Shown: piece by piece, positions 28,955 to 37,863 of the stretch
Position numbering within the stretch: the stretch's first letter is position 1
Layout: each line of letters begins with the position of its first letter
Origin: CAVSJA01 sp963728145
Lineage (GTDB): Bacteria > Bacteroidota > Bacteroidia > Chitinophagales > Chitinophagaceae
Length of the DNA stretch: 64,000 nt
NCBI GenBank assembly: GCA_963728145.1
Contig: CAVSJA010000007.1
Location: 682,001-746,000, forward strand
Direction of reading: 5' to 3'
Notes under the pieces: model-generated
Told to the model about the DNA's origin: nothing
Seen by the model: the letters and a program-made list of their open reading frames with translations, nothing else
Databases searched by the model: none
Translations under genes and position numbers: made by a program

Positions 28955-31378
28955 CTACTGCACAATAAACTCCCTATTCACCTCCACTCCATTAATCACC
29001 AAATGCAATATATAAGCTCCCGCAGGGAAATTCTGAATCGGTATGTTTAGATTACTACTTCCCGCTTGCAGGTTGATATTACCCTGCTGCATCGTTCTGT
29101 ATTTGATATTATAGATTATATATCTCGCCTGCTCATTACCCGGTACATTTTCCAATGAAAGATTCAACGTTGTACGAACGGGATTCGGACTGATCTTTAA
29201 TCCCATCTTTCCGGTCAGGTAGACTTTTTGGATCGATGTATACTCAGCCTTTCCATCTATTTGGACTGACTTAATGCGATAATAATTCCATCCGTTATTC
29301 GTGTTCAAATCTTCGAATTGATAAGATTGAACGGAACGTCCTTTGCAAAGAACTGTCGTGATAGGAGCGAAGGAGACTCCATCTTTGCTACGTTCGATGA
29401 TATAACGATCGCAATCACTTGCCTCTTCCGATTTCCAGTTTACACCAGCAGCTTTTCCATTTTGAGACGCACGGACTGAGAATGAAAGAATTTTAATTGG
29501 AACTGTTGCATTCATCAAACGGCAAAAATTATAGGTAGCCAATTGAGATTCCACACCGGCATTTGTTACGCGATATGTGGTCAGTGTGATACAAACCTGG
29601 TTGGTGCCCGGATCAGTAACTTCAACCACACCATATTGACCTGTGGTTATTACGGGGTTTGGAAAAGTTCCGCCTTCACTATAAGTACCTCCTTTGGTAG
29701 ATCCGTTCTGACTCATGCCTGCAGCCTGAATAACCGGATAGTCATTGGCATTATTTGAGCCGGTGGAGAAGTCGTGATTGGTACCATTGTCAATGGCGGC
29801 CATATGTGCATCACCGCTCATGATAAACATATTCCTGATATTGTTATCGCGGAAGAAATTACCAAGCTCGGTACGTTCAGCACCGAATCCGCCCCAGTTG
29901 TCAGCCTGGTTGCCGCCAAAAGAAACAGAACTCATCCAGGCGATCATCAGGAAATTATCCCTTGCATAAATGCATTGATCCTTGAACCATTGTTTTTGAA
30001 TTGCACCCATCATAGTCGGAGTTCTTCGAGCTGAACGAAGATCCGTTAAAATGAAATGTACTCTTCCAATAGTAAATGCCTGGTACACTGGTGCATTAGT
30101 TCCTGCCACCGGAGTTCCTAATGGATAGTGCGGTACGTACTCACGGTAAGCCCTGCGTGCATTTGCTTTTCCTGCAGCGGTTGAATCCGAGTCGTTACCT
30201 GAAAAATCGTGATCATCCCATACATAAGCAAGCGGATATTTATTGAAGAAGTTGATATAGTTCGATCTTGATAATAAATTGTTTTCATATGGTGTGCGAT
30301 GCACGTTCACATCTGCGCCTGAATTCGGGTTGTCGTAGTGAAAATCTCCCATTGATAAAAAGAAAAGTGGATTCTTCTCATCCATTCTATTGAACAATAA
30401 ATGATTAGTGCCCGAATTGAGACAGGAGCCCAATGTAAACTTGTATGAGAAAGCGCCTATCGGGATTGTTTTGAATGTTCCGATATCATCAACGGAATTG
30501 TCAACTTCAGCATCTGATTCTACAGCATAATAATATTGTGTATTTGGTGCAAGTCCGCTAACACTCATTGCAGCCATACGGTTATTGGTTGCATCTGCTG
30601 TTACGAATGGTCCAAAGATTGGATTTGACAAATCAGCACTTGTGCTTACTATCAATCTGGCCTGCGTTGTATTTGTGGTCAGCTTTGCATTCACTTTTGC
30701 TGAATTCGAGGTGATGGCACCAGACCACTTATAGATTACCTCATTTGCCGCGATTGAAGTAAGACCCTGTAGTTGTACATCCAATCCAAGGTCGGAACTT
30801 GTTGAATTGATCTGGTGCAATTCAATTGCAATTACATTATTTCCATTTTGAAATGCAGAGACAGGAATTGCAGGAGAAATATGCACTTCAGCTTCCGGTG
30901 CACCTTCATTCATTGTAGCTGCCGCAAACGTATTGTAGTCGATTGTTCCACCAGGCATATTATCCCGCCATACTTCGGTGCCATTTACGTAGATGACGGC
31001 ACCATCATCGCGAATAAGATTGATCTGGAATCCTAGATAAGCATTGACGTTAGGTATACTTAAAGTCGTGCGGAAATAAGTAGTCGTAAATTTTGTAGCG
31101 CAGCTTCCAGGAATACAGCCTGATCCACATCCGGCAGGAATACAACTTGCTTCACCATCATCTCCAAATCCGATTCTTCCTACAGCGGATGGCCAATCGC
31201 TATCATCAAATGCACCGCTACCTTTCCAGTTTGCCGTTGGAGCATTGGCTGCAGTATTTGCCCAATATTTCCAGGAAGAACCGTAATTGATTAATGTTGT
31301 TTGTGCAGATCCTGCCTTGCCAATAAACAAGACAATGATAATTATCCCTAATATCCTCGAGAATGGATGAAATAGCAT
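28955..31378 (-). CDS. PhoD-like metallophosphatase with T9SS sorting domain
   Basis: 807 residues with signal peptide (IGKAGSAQ). About residues 30-210 look like a carbohydrate-binding or jelly-roll module, with YFRTTLSIPNVNAYLGFQ. A fibronectin-like stretch follows. The PhoD-type catalytic domain then shows FTLGSCLNSG, FFLSMGDFHYDN, YVWDDHDFSGNDSD, LTDLRSARRT and FIMSGDAHMAAID, supplying Asp/His/Asn metal ligands. The C-terminus is a type A sorting domain (ISPNPVRTTLNLS through REFIVQ). It is probably a surface-anchored phosphodiesterase or alkaline phosphatase. Confidence 0.88.
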   Translation of the reverse strand: MLFHPFSRILGIIIIVLFIGKAGSAQTTLINYGSSWKYWANTAANAPTANWKGSGAFDDSDWPSAVGRIGFGDDGEASCIPAGCGSGCIPGSCATKFTTTYFRTTLSIPNVNAYLGFQINLIRDDGAVIYVNGTEVWRDNMPGGTIDYNTFAAATMNEGAPEAEVHISPAIPVSAFQNGNNVIAIELHQINSTSSDLGLDVQLQGLTSIAANEVIYKWSGAITSNSAKVNAKLTTNTTQARLIVSTSADLSNPIFGPFVTADATNNRMAAMSVSGLAPNTQYYYAVESDAEVDNSVDDIGTFKTIPIGAFSYKFTLGSCLNSGTNHLLFNRMDEKNPLFFLSMGDFHYDNPNSGADVNVHRTPYENNLLSRSNYINFFNKYPLAYVWDDHDFSGNDSDSTAAGKANARRAYREYVPHYPLGTPVAGTNAPVYQAFTIGRVHFILTDLRSARRTPTMMGAIQKQWFKDQCIYARDNFLMIAWMSSVSFGGNQADNWGGFGAERTELGNFFRDNNIRNMFIMSGDAHMAAIDNGTNHDFSTGSNNANDYPVIQAAGMSQNGSTKGGTYSEGGTFPNPVITTGQYGVVEVTDPGTNQVCITLTTYRVTNAGVESQLATYNFCRLMNATVPIKILSFSVRASQNGKAAGVNWKSEEASDCDRYIIERSKDGVSFAPITTVLCKGRSVQSYQFEDLNTNNGWNYYRIKSVQIDGKAEYTSIQKVYLTGKMGLKISPNPVRTTLNLSLENVPGNEQARYIIYNIKYRTMQQGNINLQAGSSNLNIPIQNFPAGAYILHLVINGVEVNREFIVQ

Positions 31379-31616
31379 ATTCCGTTTGTGTTTTCTGTTT
31401 CAGTAAATAATGGAATATTGGTAAGCGGGATATTCGAGGTATGGGATCTTTGGGAGGCTGTGAAAGTAATACTGATTCCCTTAAAATGAAAGCCTTTCAA
31501 ATGTTTTTTGCTGAATATCAGTAATTTGAAGCAGCCCAATGGTAGACCCCTCACAACTGGCTGTTACTCAGATAAATATTGGCATAAAAAAATGCAATCG
31601 CTCATGTTTTTCTGGC

Positions 31617-31624
31617 TATCTTTG
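31617..31624 (+). promoter_or_regulatory. -7 box of rpsA
   Basis: TATCTTTG matches TAnnTTTG and lies 31 bases before the rpsA ATG. No convincing -33 TTG is visible. Confidence 0.6.
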
Positions 31625-31655
31625 CGCTCCCGAATAAAAACCATCGGGTATTATT

Positions 31656-33581
31656 ATGTTTGAAAACTTTATTGTTAAACAATTAAACGCTGATGAACAG
31701 GAGCCCACTGCAACTGCAGAAGCTACAGCGACACAAAATGCACCTGTTGCCGAGCAAGCCGCTCCGACTGCTCACGATGATTTCGACTGGAGCATTGACA
31801 AACGTAATGTTACTGCTTACACCAAAGAAGAGAAAGAAAAGTATGATGACGTGTATGAAGGTACTTTCAAAGCAGTTACAGATGGTGAATTAGTAACAGG
31901 TACTCGTAGTCGCACTTACAAAAACAGATGTTGTAATCAATATCGGTTTTAAAAGTGATGGACTGGTTTCTTTCAACGAATTCCGTGACCTGCAAAACCT
32001 GAAGATCGGTGATGAAGTGGAAGTAATGGTAGTTGAAAAAGAAGACAGGGAAGGTCACCTTAACCTGAGCCGCAAACAAGCCCGCATTACCCGCGCATGG
32101 GAAAGAATTGTTGAAGTTCACAAAACCGGTGAAGTTATTACCGGTACTGTTACTTCAAAAACCAAGGGTGGATTGATCGTTGATGTATTTGGAATGGAAA
32201 CCTTCTTACCAGGTTCACAGATCGACGTTAAGCCTGTTACTGATTACGATCAGTTTGTTGGAAAGACAATGGAATTTAAAGTGGTTAAGATCAACGAAGC
32301 AATCAAGAATGCTGTTGTATCTCACAAGGCACTTATCGAAAGCGATATCGAAGCACAACGTGCAGAGATCATGAGCAAACTCGAAAGAGGCCAGGTTCTT
32401 GAAGGAACTATCAAGAATATCACCGATTTCGGTGCGTTCATGGATCTTGGTGGCTTAGACGGTCTGCTTGTATATCACTGATATTCAGCTGGGGACGTAT
32501 CAGTCATCCAAGCGAAGTATTGAAACTGGATCAGAAACTGAAAGTGGTGGTACTTGGATTTCGATGACGAGAAGAAACGTATCAGTCTTGGTCTGAAACA
32601 ACTTACTCCTCATCCATGGGATATTCTTCCTGAAACTATCAATGAAGGTTCTGTTGTGAAAGGTAAAGTTGTAAATATTGAAGATTACGGTGCATTCCTC
32701 GAAATCATGCCAGGTGTTGAAGGTCTTGTTCACGTAAGTGAAATTACCTGGGCTAATACTCCGATCAATGCTAAAGAATTCTTCAAACTCGGTGATGAGC
32801 ATGAAGCTAAGATCGTAACGCTTGATAAAGGAAATCGCAAAATGAGTCTTGTCTATCAAGCAAATGAGCGAAGATCCATGGAGCACAATCGAAACTAAAT
32901 TCCCTGAAGGAAGCCGTCATAAGGGTCTGGTGAAGAATATCACTCCTTATGGTGTGTTCGTTGAATTGGCACCTGGTATCGGTGGTATGATCCATATCAG
33001 CGACCTGAGCTGGTTGAAGCGTTTCAATCATCCTTCTGAGTACACTAAGGTTGGTGAGTCATATCGACGTAGTTATTCTCGGCATCGATAAGGATAACCG
33101 CAAACTTGCAGTTAGGACATAAACAACTCGAAGAAGATCCCTGGAATACACTGCAGGATACTTTCGCTGTTGGTACTATTCACGAAGGAACTATTATCCG
33201 CAAAGATGATAAAGGTGCTATTGGTTCAATTGCAATATGGACTGGAAGGATTTGCTCCTAACCGTCACCTGACGAAAGAAGATGGTAAAACAGGTACAAG
33301 CTGATGAAACCGCGCAATTCATGGTGATCGAATTCGATCGCAATGAAAAGCGTATTGTTGTTTCGCATACCCGTATCTGGGAACAATCTAAGGTAGAAGA
33401 AAAAGAAGCTGCGCGTAAGGAAGCCAAGGTAGAAGCTGATAAGACCAAGAAAGCCGTGAAGAATATCCAGAGCAAGGTTGAAAAAGCTACACTTGGTGAT
33501 CTGGGTGCATTGGCTGAGATTAAGGCGAAGCTGAAAGAAGAAGAGCAAGGCGGAACTCCAGGAACGGAAGAAAGCAAGTAA
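31656..33581 (+). CDS. rpsA: Ribosomal protein bS1 (frameshifts)
   Basis: After repair this is a protein of about 640 residues. It has an acidic/Ala-rich N-terminus (MFENFIVKQLNADEQEP) and S1 repeats: SKTKGGLIVDVFGMETFLPGSQ, NITDFGAFMDLGGLDGLL, VVNIEDYGAFLEIMPGVEGLVH, NITPYGVFVELAPGIGGMIH. A Lys/Glu-rich tail ends EEQGGTPGTEESK. About ten single-base insertions split it into fragments. Nearly all double the third base, for example CTTG at 33105-33108 for Leu. S1 brings mRNA to the ribosome, which matters in a lineage without Shine-Dalgarno signals. Confidence 0.94.
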
Positions 33582-33582
33582 A

Positions 33583-33617
33583 CAGTTTGGCGTTTGGAGT
33601 TTGGAGTTTGGCGTTAA
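33583..33617. repeat. GTTTGGAG direct word array after rpsA
   Basis: About four copies of GTTTGGAG or GTTTGGCG (period 7) directly after the rpsA stop. No complementary second arm is visible. Confidence 0.6.
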
Positions 33618-33654
33618 GTCTTTGCAATTCCGAAGTCATAACTAATGATAAGCG

Positions 33655-33687
33655 AAAGCGTCTCGATTAATCGGGGCGCTTTTTTTA
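33655..33687. terminator. Terminator between rpsA and the HAD gene
   Basis: AAGCGTCTCGAT / ATCGGGGCGCTT hairpin (with G-T pairs), loop TA, then seven T. The T tract overlaps the stop codon of the minus-strand HAD gene. Confidence 0.75.
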
Positions 33688-34344
33688 TTGAAGTTGTACA
33701 AGATGCTTATCGGAGAATTGATCGAGAGATTCGATCTTAAGGTCGGCGGCGGCCCATTTGTCTAAATTGAAATAACCGGTAGCGGGGACAACCACACATT
33801 TCATTCTGGCTGCTTTTGCGGCGATCATTCCATTGAAAGAATCTTCGAAGACGATGGATTGATTCGGATTAACCGAGAGCGCTTCTGCGCAATCGAGAAA
33901 AACCTGGGGATGGGGCTTACCATAAGGAAGACGATCTGCCGAAACAGATGCGTTCAAATATTTTCCTATGCCGAGTTTTTGTGTAACCACATTTATCAAT
34001 TCCATTGGTGAAGAAGAAGCAAGACCAATTTTGAAGTTTCTTTCTTTGAAGAACTGCATGATATGTTCTATTCCCGGCATTGCGATTCCTTTTTCGCCAA
34101 TCTTGCTGATGGCAAGCTGATGAATTGATGTGATTGCATCAGGTGAAAAAGATTTATCGATATTGTATTCAGCGAACCAGTGATCAATCCACTCGGGAGT
34201 TCTTAGACCCGTTGTGTTATGGTATTGTTCGTCTGTGAGCGAGATACTATGCTGACTCAATAATTCCATTCCTGCTTCCTGCCAAAGCGGTTCTGAGTCT
34301 ATAAGCAGTCCGTCCATGTCGAATATTACGGTGTCTATGGGCAT
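33685..34344 (-). CDS. HAD-superfamily sugar phosphatase (HxpB/YniC-like)
   Basis: About 219 residues, start chosen at ATG 34344 (MPIDTVIF) because a TATCTTTG box overlaps the ATG two codons upstream. HAD motifs are FDMDGLLIDSEPLW (nucleophile Asp), GLASSS, KPHPQVFL (Lys) and VFEDSFNG (acidic pair). The cap region and the DSEPLW start match hexitol or 2-deoxyglucose-6-phosphate phosphatases, so dephosphorylation of a small sugar phosphate is likely. Confidence 0.85.
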   Translation of the reverse strand: MPIDTVIFDMDGLLIDSEPLWQEAGMELLSQHSISLTDEQYHNTTGLRTPEWIDHWFAEYNIDKSFSPDAITSIHQLAISKIGEKGIAMPGIEHIMQFFKERNFKIGLASSSPMELINVVTQKLGIGKYLNASVSADRLPYGKPHPQVFLDCAEALSVNPNQSIVFEDSFNGMIAAKAARMKCVVVPATGYFNLDKWAAADLKIESLDQFSDKHLVQLQ

Positions 34345-34347
34345 GTC

Positions 34348-34355
34348 CAAAGATA
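34348..34355 (-). promoter_or_regulatory. -7 box of the HAD gene, 3 bases from the start codon
   Basis: TATCTTTG on the minus strand, then GAC, then the ATG at 34344. If it is used, the mRNA would be leaderless. Confidence 0.5.
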
Positions 34356-34378
34356 AATTCTAATTACTAAATTACATT

Positions 34379-34493
34379 TGATCGGAAGAACAGAAGAACA
34401 GAAGAACAGAGGAACAGAAGAACAGAGGAACAGAGGAATTTGGAACGAATTTCTTGTCAACCCTATCAACCCATCAACCAGTCAACCTATTAA
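34379..34493. repeat. Mixed word-repeat spacer (GAACAG arm, then TCAACC arm)
   Basis: Left part 34379-34438: GATCGGAA anchor and about seven GAACAGAA/G words (period 8). Right part about 34455-34493: GTCAACC, ATCAACC, CATCAACC words ending just before the acyltransferase ATG at 34497. The two parts are not complementary; each belongs to a word family seen elsewhere in paired form. Confidence 0.75.
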
Positions 34494-34496
34494 ATC

Positions 34497-35264
34497 ATGG
34501 CTTCACTCTGGGAAAGGATAAAAAATGTGCGTATTGTTCGAAAGATCATTTATGCATTTATCGGGATTGTGTCTTATCCTGGACTGGCAATGGTGAATCG
34601 GTTAAAGATTAGCGGTACTGAACATATCAAGGATTTGCCAAGATCAAATGTGCTGTTTGTAAGCAATCATCAAACTTATTTTGCGGACGTGATCACCTTT
34701 CTGCATATTTTCTGTGCAGTGAAATGGGGAAAGGAAAACAAATTGGGCATTCCTTACTATTTGCTCAATCCATTTACGAATGTTTACTATGTAGCAGCTG
34801 AAGAAACCATGAAAGGCTCGTGGATCAGCAGATTGTTTGCATTGGGAGGAGCACTCACAGTTAAGCGAACATGGAAAACGGATGGAGCAGAAATTCGAAA
34901 AGGACTGGATCCCTCTGATACAAGAAAAATAACCAGGGCTTTATCTGATAGTTGGGTGATCACCTTCCCTCAAGGCACTACAAAGCCATTTGCGCCGGGA
35001 AGAAAAGGAACTGCATTGATCATAAAACAAAACAAACCGATTGTTGTACCGGTAGTGATCAGCGGATTCTGGCGTGCATTCAATAAGAAAGGATTGAAGT
35101 TTAAGAAGAGGGGTTCTGAATTGTCTGTAACGTTCAAAGAACCTCTCGAAATAGATTACGATGCACCTGCGGAAATCATCATGACCAAAATAATGAATGC
35201 GATTGAACAGAGTAAGGATTTTATGATGAAGGGAGCACATCATTGGACTAAAGAAGTGAAATAA
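34497..35264 (+). CDS. 1-acylglycerol-3-phosphate acyltransferase-like protein
   Basis: 255 residues. An N-terminal hydrophobic helix is followed by FVSNHQTYFADVITF (His/Asp block), GGALTVKRTWK, and TFPQGTTKPFAPGRKG, the equivalent of the FPEGTR block. It should transfer an acyl chain to a lysophospholipid at the inner membrane. The last 13 codons (MMKGAHHWTKEVK) are duplicated, slightly changed, at 35426-35470 as part of a tandem duplication. Confidence 0.85.
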   Translation: MASLWERIKNVRIVRKIIYAFIGIVSYPGLAMVNRLKISGTEHIKDLPRSNVLFVSNHQTYFADVITFLHIFCAVKWGKENKLGIPYYLLNPFTNVYYVAAEETMKGSWISRLFALGGALTVKRTWKTDGAEIRKGLDPSDTRKITRALSDSWVITFPQGTTKPFAPGRKGTALIIKQNKPIVVPVVISGFWRAFNKKGLKFKKRGSELSVTFKEPLEIDYDAPAEIIMTKIMNAIEQSKDFMMKGAHHWTKEVK

Positions 35265-35625
35265 GACCAGGTATACTCACCAACTTGCTGACTCATCGGC
35301 GCTGCGCCGGGCGTCCCCGCCCGGCTCTTACGCAATGAGGATGTTTGTAAATGCTTATACGACTTGGATCATTTAATACTTAGTTCCTGATTTTCGAAAC
35401 GCCGGGCGGGGACGCCCGGCGCAGCATGATGAAGGGCGCGCATCATTGGATTAAAGAAGACGAAAACTAGTGATATTTAGCATCGTGCCGACTCTTCCGC
35501 GCTGCGCCGGGCGTCCCCGCCCGGCTTTTACGTAATGAAGATATTTTTAATTGCTAACGCAACTTGCATCATTCAATACACAGTGCCTGATTTTCGAATA
35601 GCCGGGCGGGGACGCCCGGCACAGC
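35223..35625. repeat. Tandem duplication carrying paired REP-like GC hairpins
   Basis: Two units of about 200 bases, 35223-35425 and 35426-35625. Each begins with the acyltransferase C-terminal codons and contains a left arm (35301-35325; 35501-35525) and its reverse complement (35401-35425; 35601-35625). Each 25-base arm itself folds as GCCGGGCG-TCCC-CGCCCGGC. The arms are identical except for one base, while the DNA between them has clearly diverged. This resembles a BIME made of two inverted REP elements. It fills the 394-base gap up to 35658; no gene is seen there. Confidence 0.85.
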
Positions 35626-35658
35626 CGACGAGTTGAAACGTGGTTAAGTGTAATTAAT

Positions 35659-36180
35659 CTAATCCTTCACAAACAACGCCTTCAATTCCGCTGCATCATC
35701 TGGTTTCATCTTTCCACCCAGAATCAATCTGAGTTGTCTTCTTCTTAATGCGCTATCGAATAATTTTTTTTCATCTTCTGTTTCGGGAATTACTTGCACA
35801 ACGGGGCGAGGCTTGTTGTTGGGATCGAGGGAAACAAATGTATAGTAGGCTTCGTTGCTTTTGTATTTGTATTGATGGATCGCATCTTCTCCCCAAACAC
35901 TCAGGTGTACTTCCATTGAAGTATTGAATGCTCTTGATACTTTGGCTTCGATATGTACAACATTTCCAAGTTTGATCGGCGCTTCGAATGAAATATTATC
36001 AACGGAAGCAGTTACAACAGGAGCACCGCAATGTTTCATTGCCGATAAAGCAGCAGCGATATCCATCCAGTACATGAGGCGGCCGCCCATGAGGTTTCCA
36101 AAGGTATTGGTATCGTTGGGCAAGACGAGTTCGGTCATGGCAACAAAAGACTCGCTTGAGGTTTTTGGTTTTTGGGACAT
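35659..36180 (-). CDS. Acyl-CoA thioesterase, hotdog fold (YciA-like)
   Basis: 173 residues. Signature region NTFGNLMGGRLMYWMDIAAALSA (in parts), then VTASVDNISFEAPIKLGNVVHIEA, matches acyl-CoA hydrolases of the YciA/BACH type, which release free fatty acid from acyl-CoA in the cytoplasm. A TATCTTTG box lies on the minus strand at 36196-36203, 15 bases before the ATG. Confidence 0.9.
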   Translation of the reverse strand: MSQKPKTSSESFVAMTELVLPNDTNTFGNLMGGRLMYWMDIAAALSAMKHCGAPVVTASVDNISFEAPIKLGNVVHIEAKVSRAFNTSMEVHLSVWGEDAIHQYKYKSNEAYYTFVSLDPNNKPRPVVQVIPETEDEKKLFDSALRRRQLRLILGGKMKPDDAAELKALFVKD

Positions 36181-36195
36181 TCAATAAAATTTCGG

Positions 36196-36203
36196 CAAAG
36201 ATA
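36196..36203 (-). promoter_or_regulatory. -7 box of the thioesterase gene
   Basis: CAAAGATA on the plus strand, read as TATCTTTG on the minus strand, 15 bases upstream of the start codon at 36180. Confidence 0.65.
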
Positions 36204-36266
36204 GAGGGGATAGAGAAAGTGTAGCTTTTTTTACTATTTACAGGGTTGCGGAAAGGCGAAGTTTTT

Positions 36267-36425
36267 GATCGGAAGAACAAAGGAACAGAGGAACAGCGGA
36301 ACAGCGGAACAGCAGAACAGCAGAACAGCAGAATGTCGAATGAGCCTTAGTGAATTTGTTTTACATTCATCTGCTCCAGTTGTTCCGCTGTTCCGCTGTT
36401 CATCTGTTCCGCTGTTCTTCCGTTC
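36267..36425. repeat. GAACAG word-repeat inverted spacer
   Basis: Left arm 36267-36335: GATCGGAA anchor and about eight GAACAGCG/GAACAGAG words. Right arm 36371-36425: GTTCCGCT and CTGTTC words, the reverse complement. Loop of about 35 bases. The right arm reaches the stop codon of the epimerase gene at 36424. Confidence 0.85.
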
Positions 36426-37521
36426 AAATGGATTCATGTACTAAGTCTTTCAAAAAATAATCATCCACTTCAGCGCCAATGCCTGGCAGTTCAGGAACAG
36501 TTAAGGTGAATTTATTGAATTGTATTCCCTGTTGTATTGGATCAAGCTTATGTCCGAGTAAACAGGTATCCATATCATGGAATTTGATATTATCATGGGC
36601 AAGCGCAAAATGTCCGAAGGCGGTTAGGGCGATCCGACTCTCGAGCATGCCACCCATCATGCAGGGAATATTATTTTTCTCGCAGAGATCATTGATCTTT
36701 TTTGCTTCAAGAATACCGCCTGATTTCGCGAATTTGATATTTACATAGTCGCAGGCATTGGCTTTGATTAATCGTTTTGCATCGTGATGATCGAAAACGC
36801 TTTCATCGGCCATGATCTTGATGGGAGAAAGTTTCCTCAGCTCAGGCAATCGATCATCATCCCAATGCCGCATGGGTTGTTCGCAGAATTGAACATCGTA
36901 TTTACCTATTTCGGTCAATGCTTTTTTGGCTTCTTCAAAGTTCCAGCCCTGGTTGGCATCGATGCGAAGGATGATTGAATCGCCAACGGCTTCCCTGATT
37001 AGTTTAACGCGGAGAATATCGTCTTCAACTTTCTTCCCCAATTTGACTTTGATCATCGTAACTCCACGACGAATGAAATCCTTAGCCGTTTCTGCCATTT
37101 TTTTCGGTTCACCAATACCGATGGTGAGATCAGTTTCGATTTGTTTTTGTTTTCCTCCAAGAAATTTATATAAGGGTTGATTGGCATTCTTTGATGCAAG
37201 GTCAAACAGCGCCATATCGAATGCGCTCTTGATAGTAAAATTGAAATCAGCGAAATCATGCAACTCCTGCGTCCTTTCTTCAATTGCCAATGGATCTTTA
37301 TTCTTCCAAATCGCTGCAAAATCCTTTGCCATTTCAAAGCAGGTGTTTTGCGTTTCGCCCGTGATCATGGGAAAGGTTGAGCATTCGCCTACGCCATGCA
37401 TATTTGAATCTGTATGCACCCTAATAAAAATATTCTGCGCAAAATGTGAAGTTCCTGTTGCGATAGTAAAAGGTTCCATCGGAATACTGAATTTCCAAAT
37501 GTCGGTGTGCGTGATTTGCAT
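36424..37521 (-). CDS. Dipeptide epimerase (enolase superfamily)
   Basis: I place the start at ATG 37521 (MQITHTDIWKFSIPMEPF). The longer frame upstream only translates the TTGACAAGG array as LVN repeats. Enolase-superfamily residues are the KxK in MIKVKLGKK, metal ligands in RIDANQGW, CEQP and MADES, and the second acid/base Lys in IKFAKSGG. The MMGGMLESRIALTAFGHFA segment is typical of L-Ala-D/L-Glu epimerases, which help recycle murein peptides. 365 residues. Confidence 0.88.
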   Translation of the reverse strand: MQITHTDIWKFSIPMEPFTIATGTSHFAQNIFIRVHTDSNMHGVGECSTFPMITGETQNTCFEMAKDFAAIWKNKDPLAIEERTQELHDFADFNFTIKSAFDMALFDLASKNANQPLYKFLGGKQKQIETDLTIGIGEPKKMAETAKDFIRRGVTMIKVKLGKKVEDDILRVKLIREAVGDSIILRIDANQGWNFEEAKKALTEIGKYDVQFCEQPMRHWDDDRLPELRKLSPIKIMADESVFDHHDAKRLIKANACDYVNIKFAKSGGILEAKKINDLCEKNNIPCMMGGMLESRIALTAFGHFALAHDNIKFHDMDTCLLGHKLDPIQQGIQFNKFTLTVPELPGIGAEVDDYFLKDLVHESI

Positions 37522-37522
37522 T

Positions 37523-37843
37523 GGTTGACAGGTTAACAGGTTGACGGGGTTGACAGGGTTGACAGGGTTGACAGGGTTGACAGGGTTGACAAGGTTGACA
37601 AGGTTGACTGGGTTGACAAGGTTGACAAGGTTGACAAGGTTGACAAGGTTGACAAGGTTGACAAGGTTGACAAGGTTGACAAGGTTGACAAGGTTGATTG
37701 GGTTGACAAGATAATAATCAATCGCGAAATTAGACTCCAATACTCAATATCCAGGCTATTCGAACAAATCTGGCGCAGTAAATATCCTTGTCAACCTTGT
37801 CAACCCTGTCAACCCTGTCAACCTTGTCAACCTTTTCAACCCG
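37523..37843. repeat. 9-bp TTGACAAGG word-repeat inverted spacer
   Basis: Left arm 37523-37698 has about 19 units of GGTTGACAA/GGTTGACAG. Right arm 37788-37843 has about six units of the complement, TTGTCAACC/CTGTCAACC. The 342-base gap between the divergent epimerase and proline dehydrogenase genes is almost entirely this structure. The first left-arm unit touches the epimerase start and the right arm ends seven bases before a -7 box. Similar arrays lie at 52160-52409. Confidence 0.9.
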
Positions 37844-37849
37844 ATTCCA

Positions 37850-37857
37850 TAAATTTG
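37850..37857 (+). promoter_or_regulatory. -7 box of proline dehydrogenase, 6 bases from the start codon
   Basis: TAAATTTG, then CCCCCT, then ATG at 37864. The position implies an almost leaderless mRNA. The sequence directly upstream is the repeat arm. Confidence 0.6.
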
Positions 37858-37863
37858 CCCCCT

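Noticed and set aside
36424..37740. A longer epimerase frame with an LVN-repeat N-terminus, and LST-repeat ORFs nearby
   Set aside because: These are translations of the TTGACAAGG arrays. The family N-terminus begins at MQITHTDIWKF (37521).
37523..37843. CRISPR array
   Set aside because: The repeats are 9 bases and contiguous, without unique spacers, and no cas gene is near.
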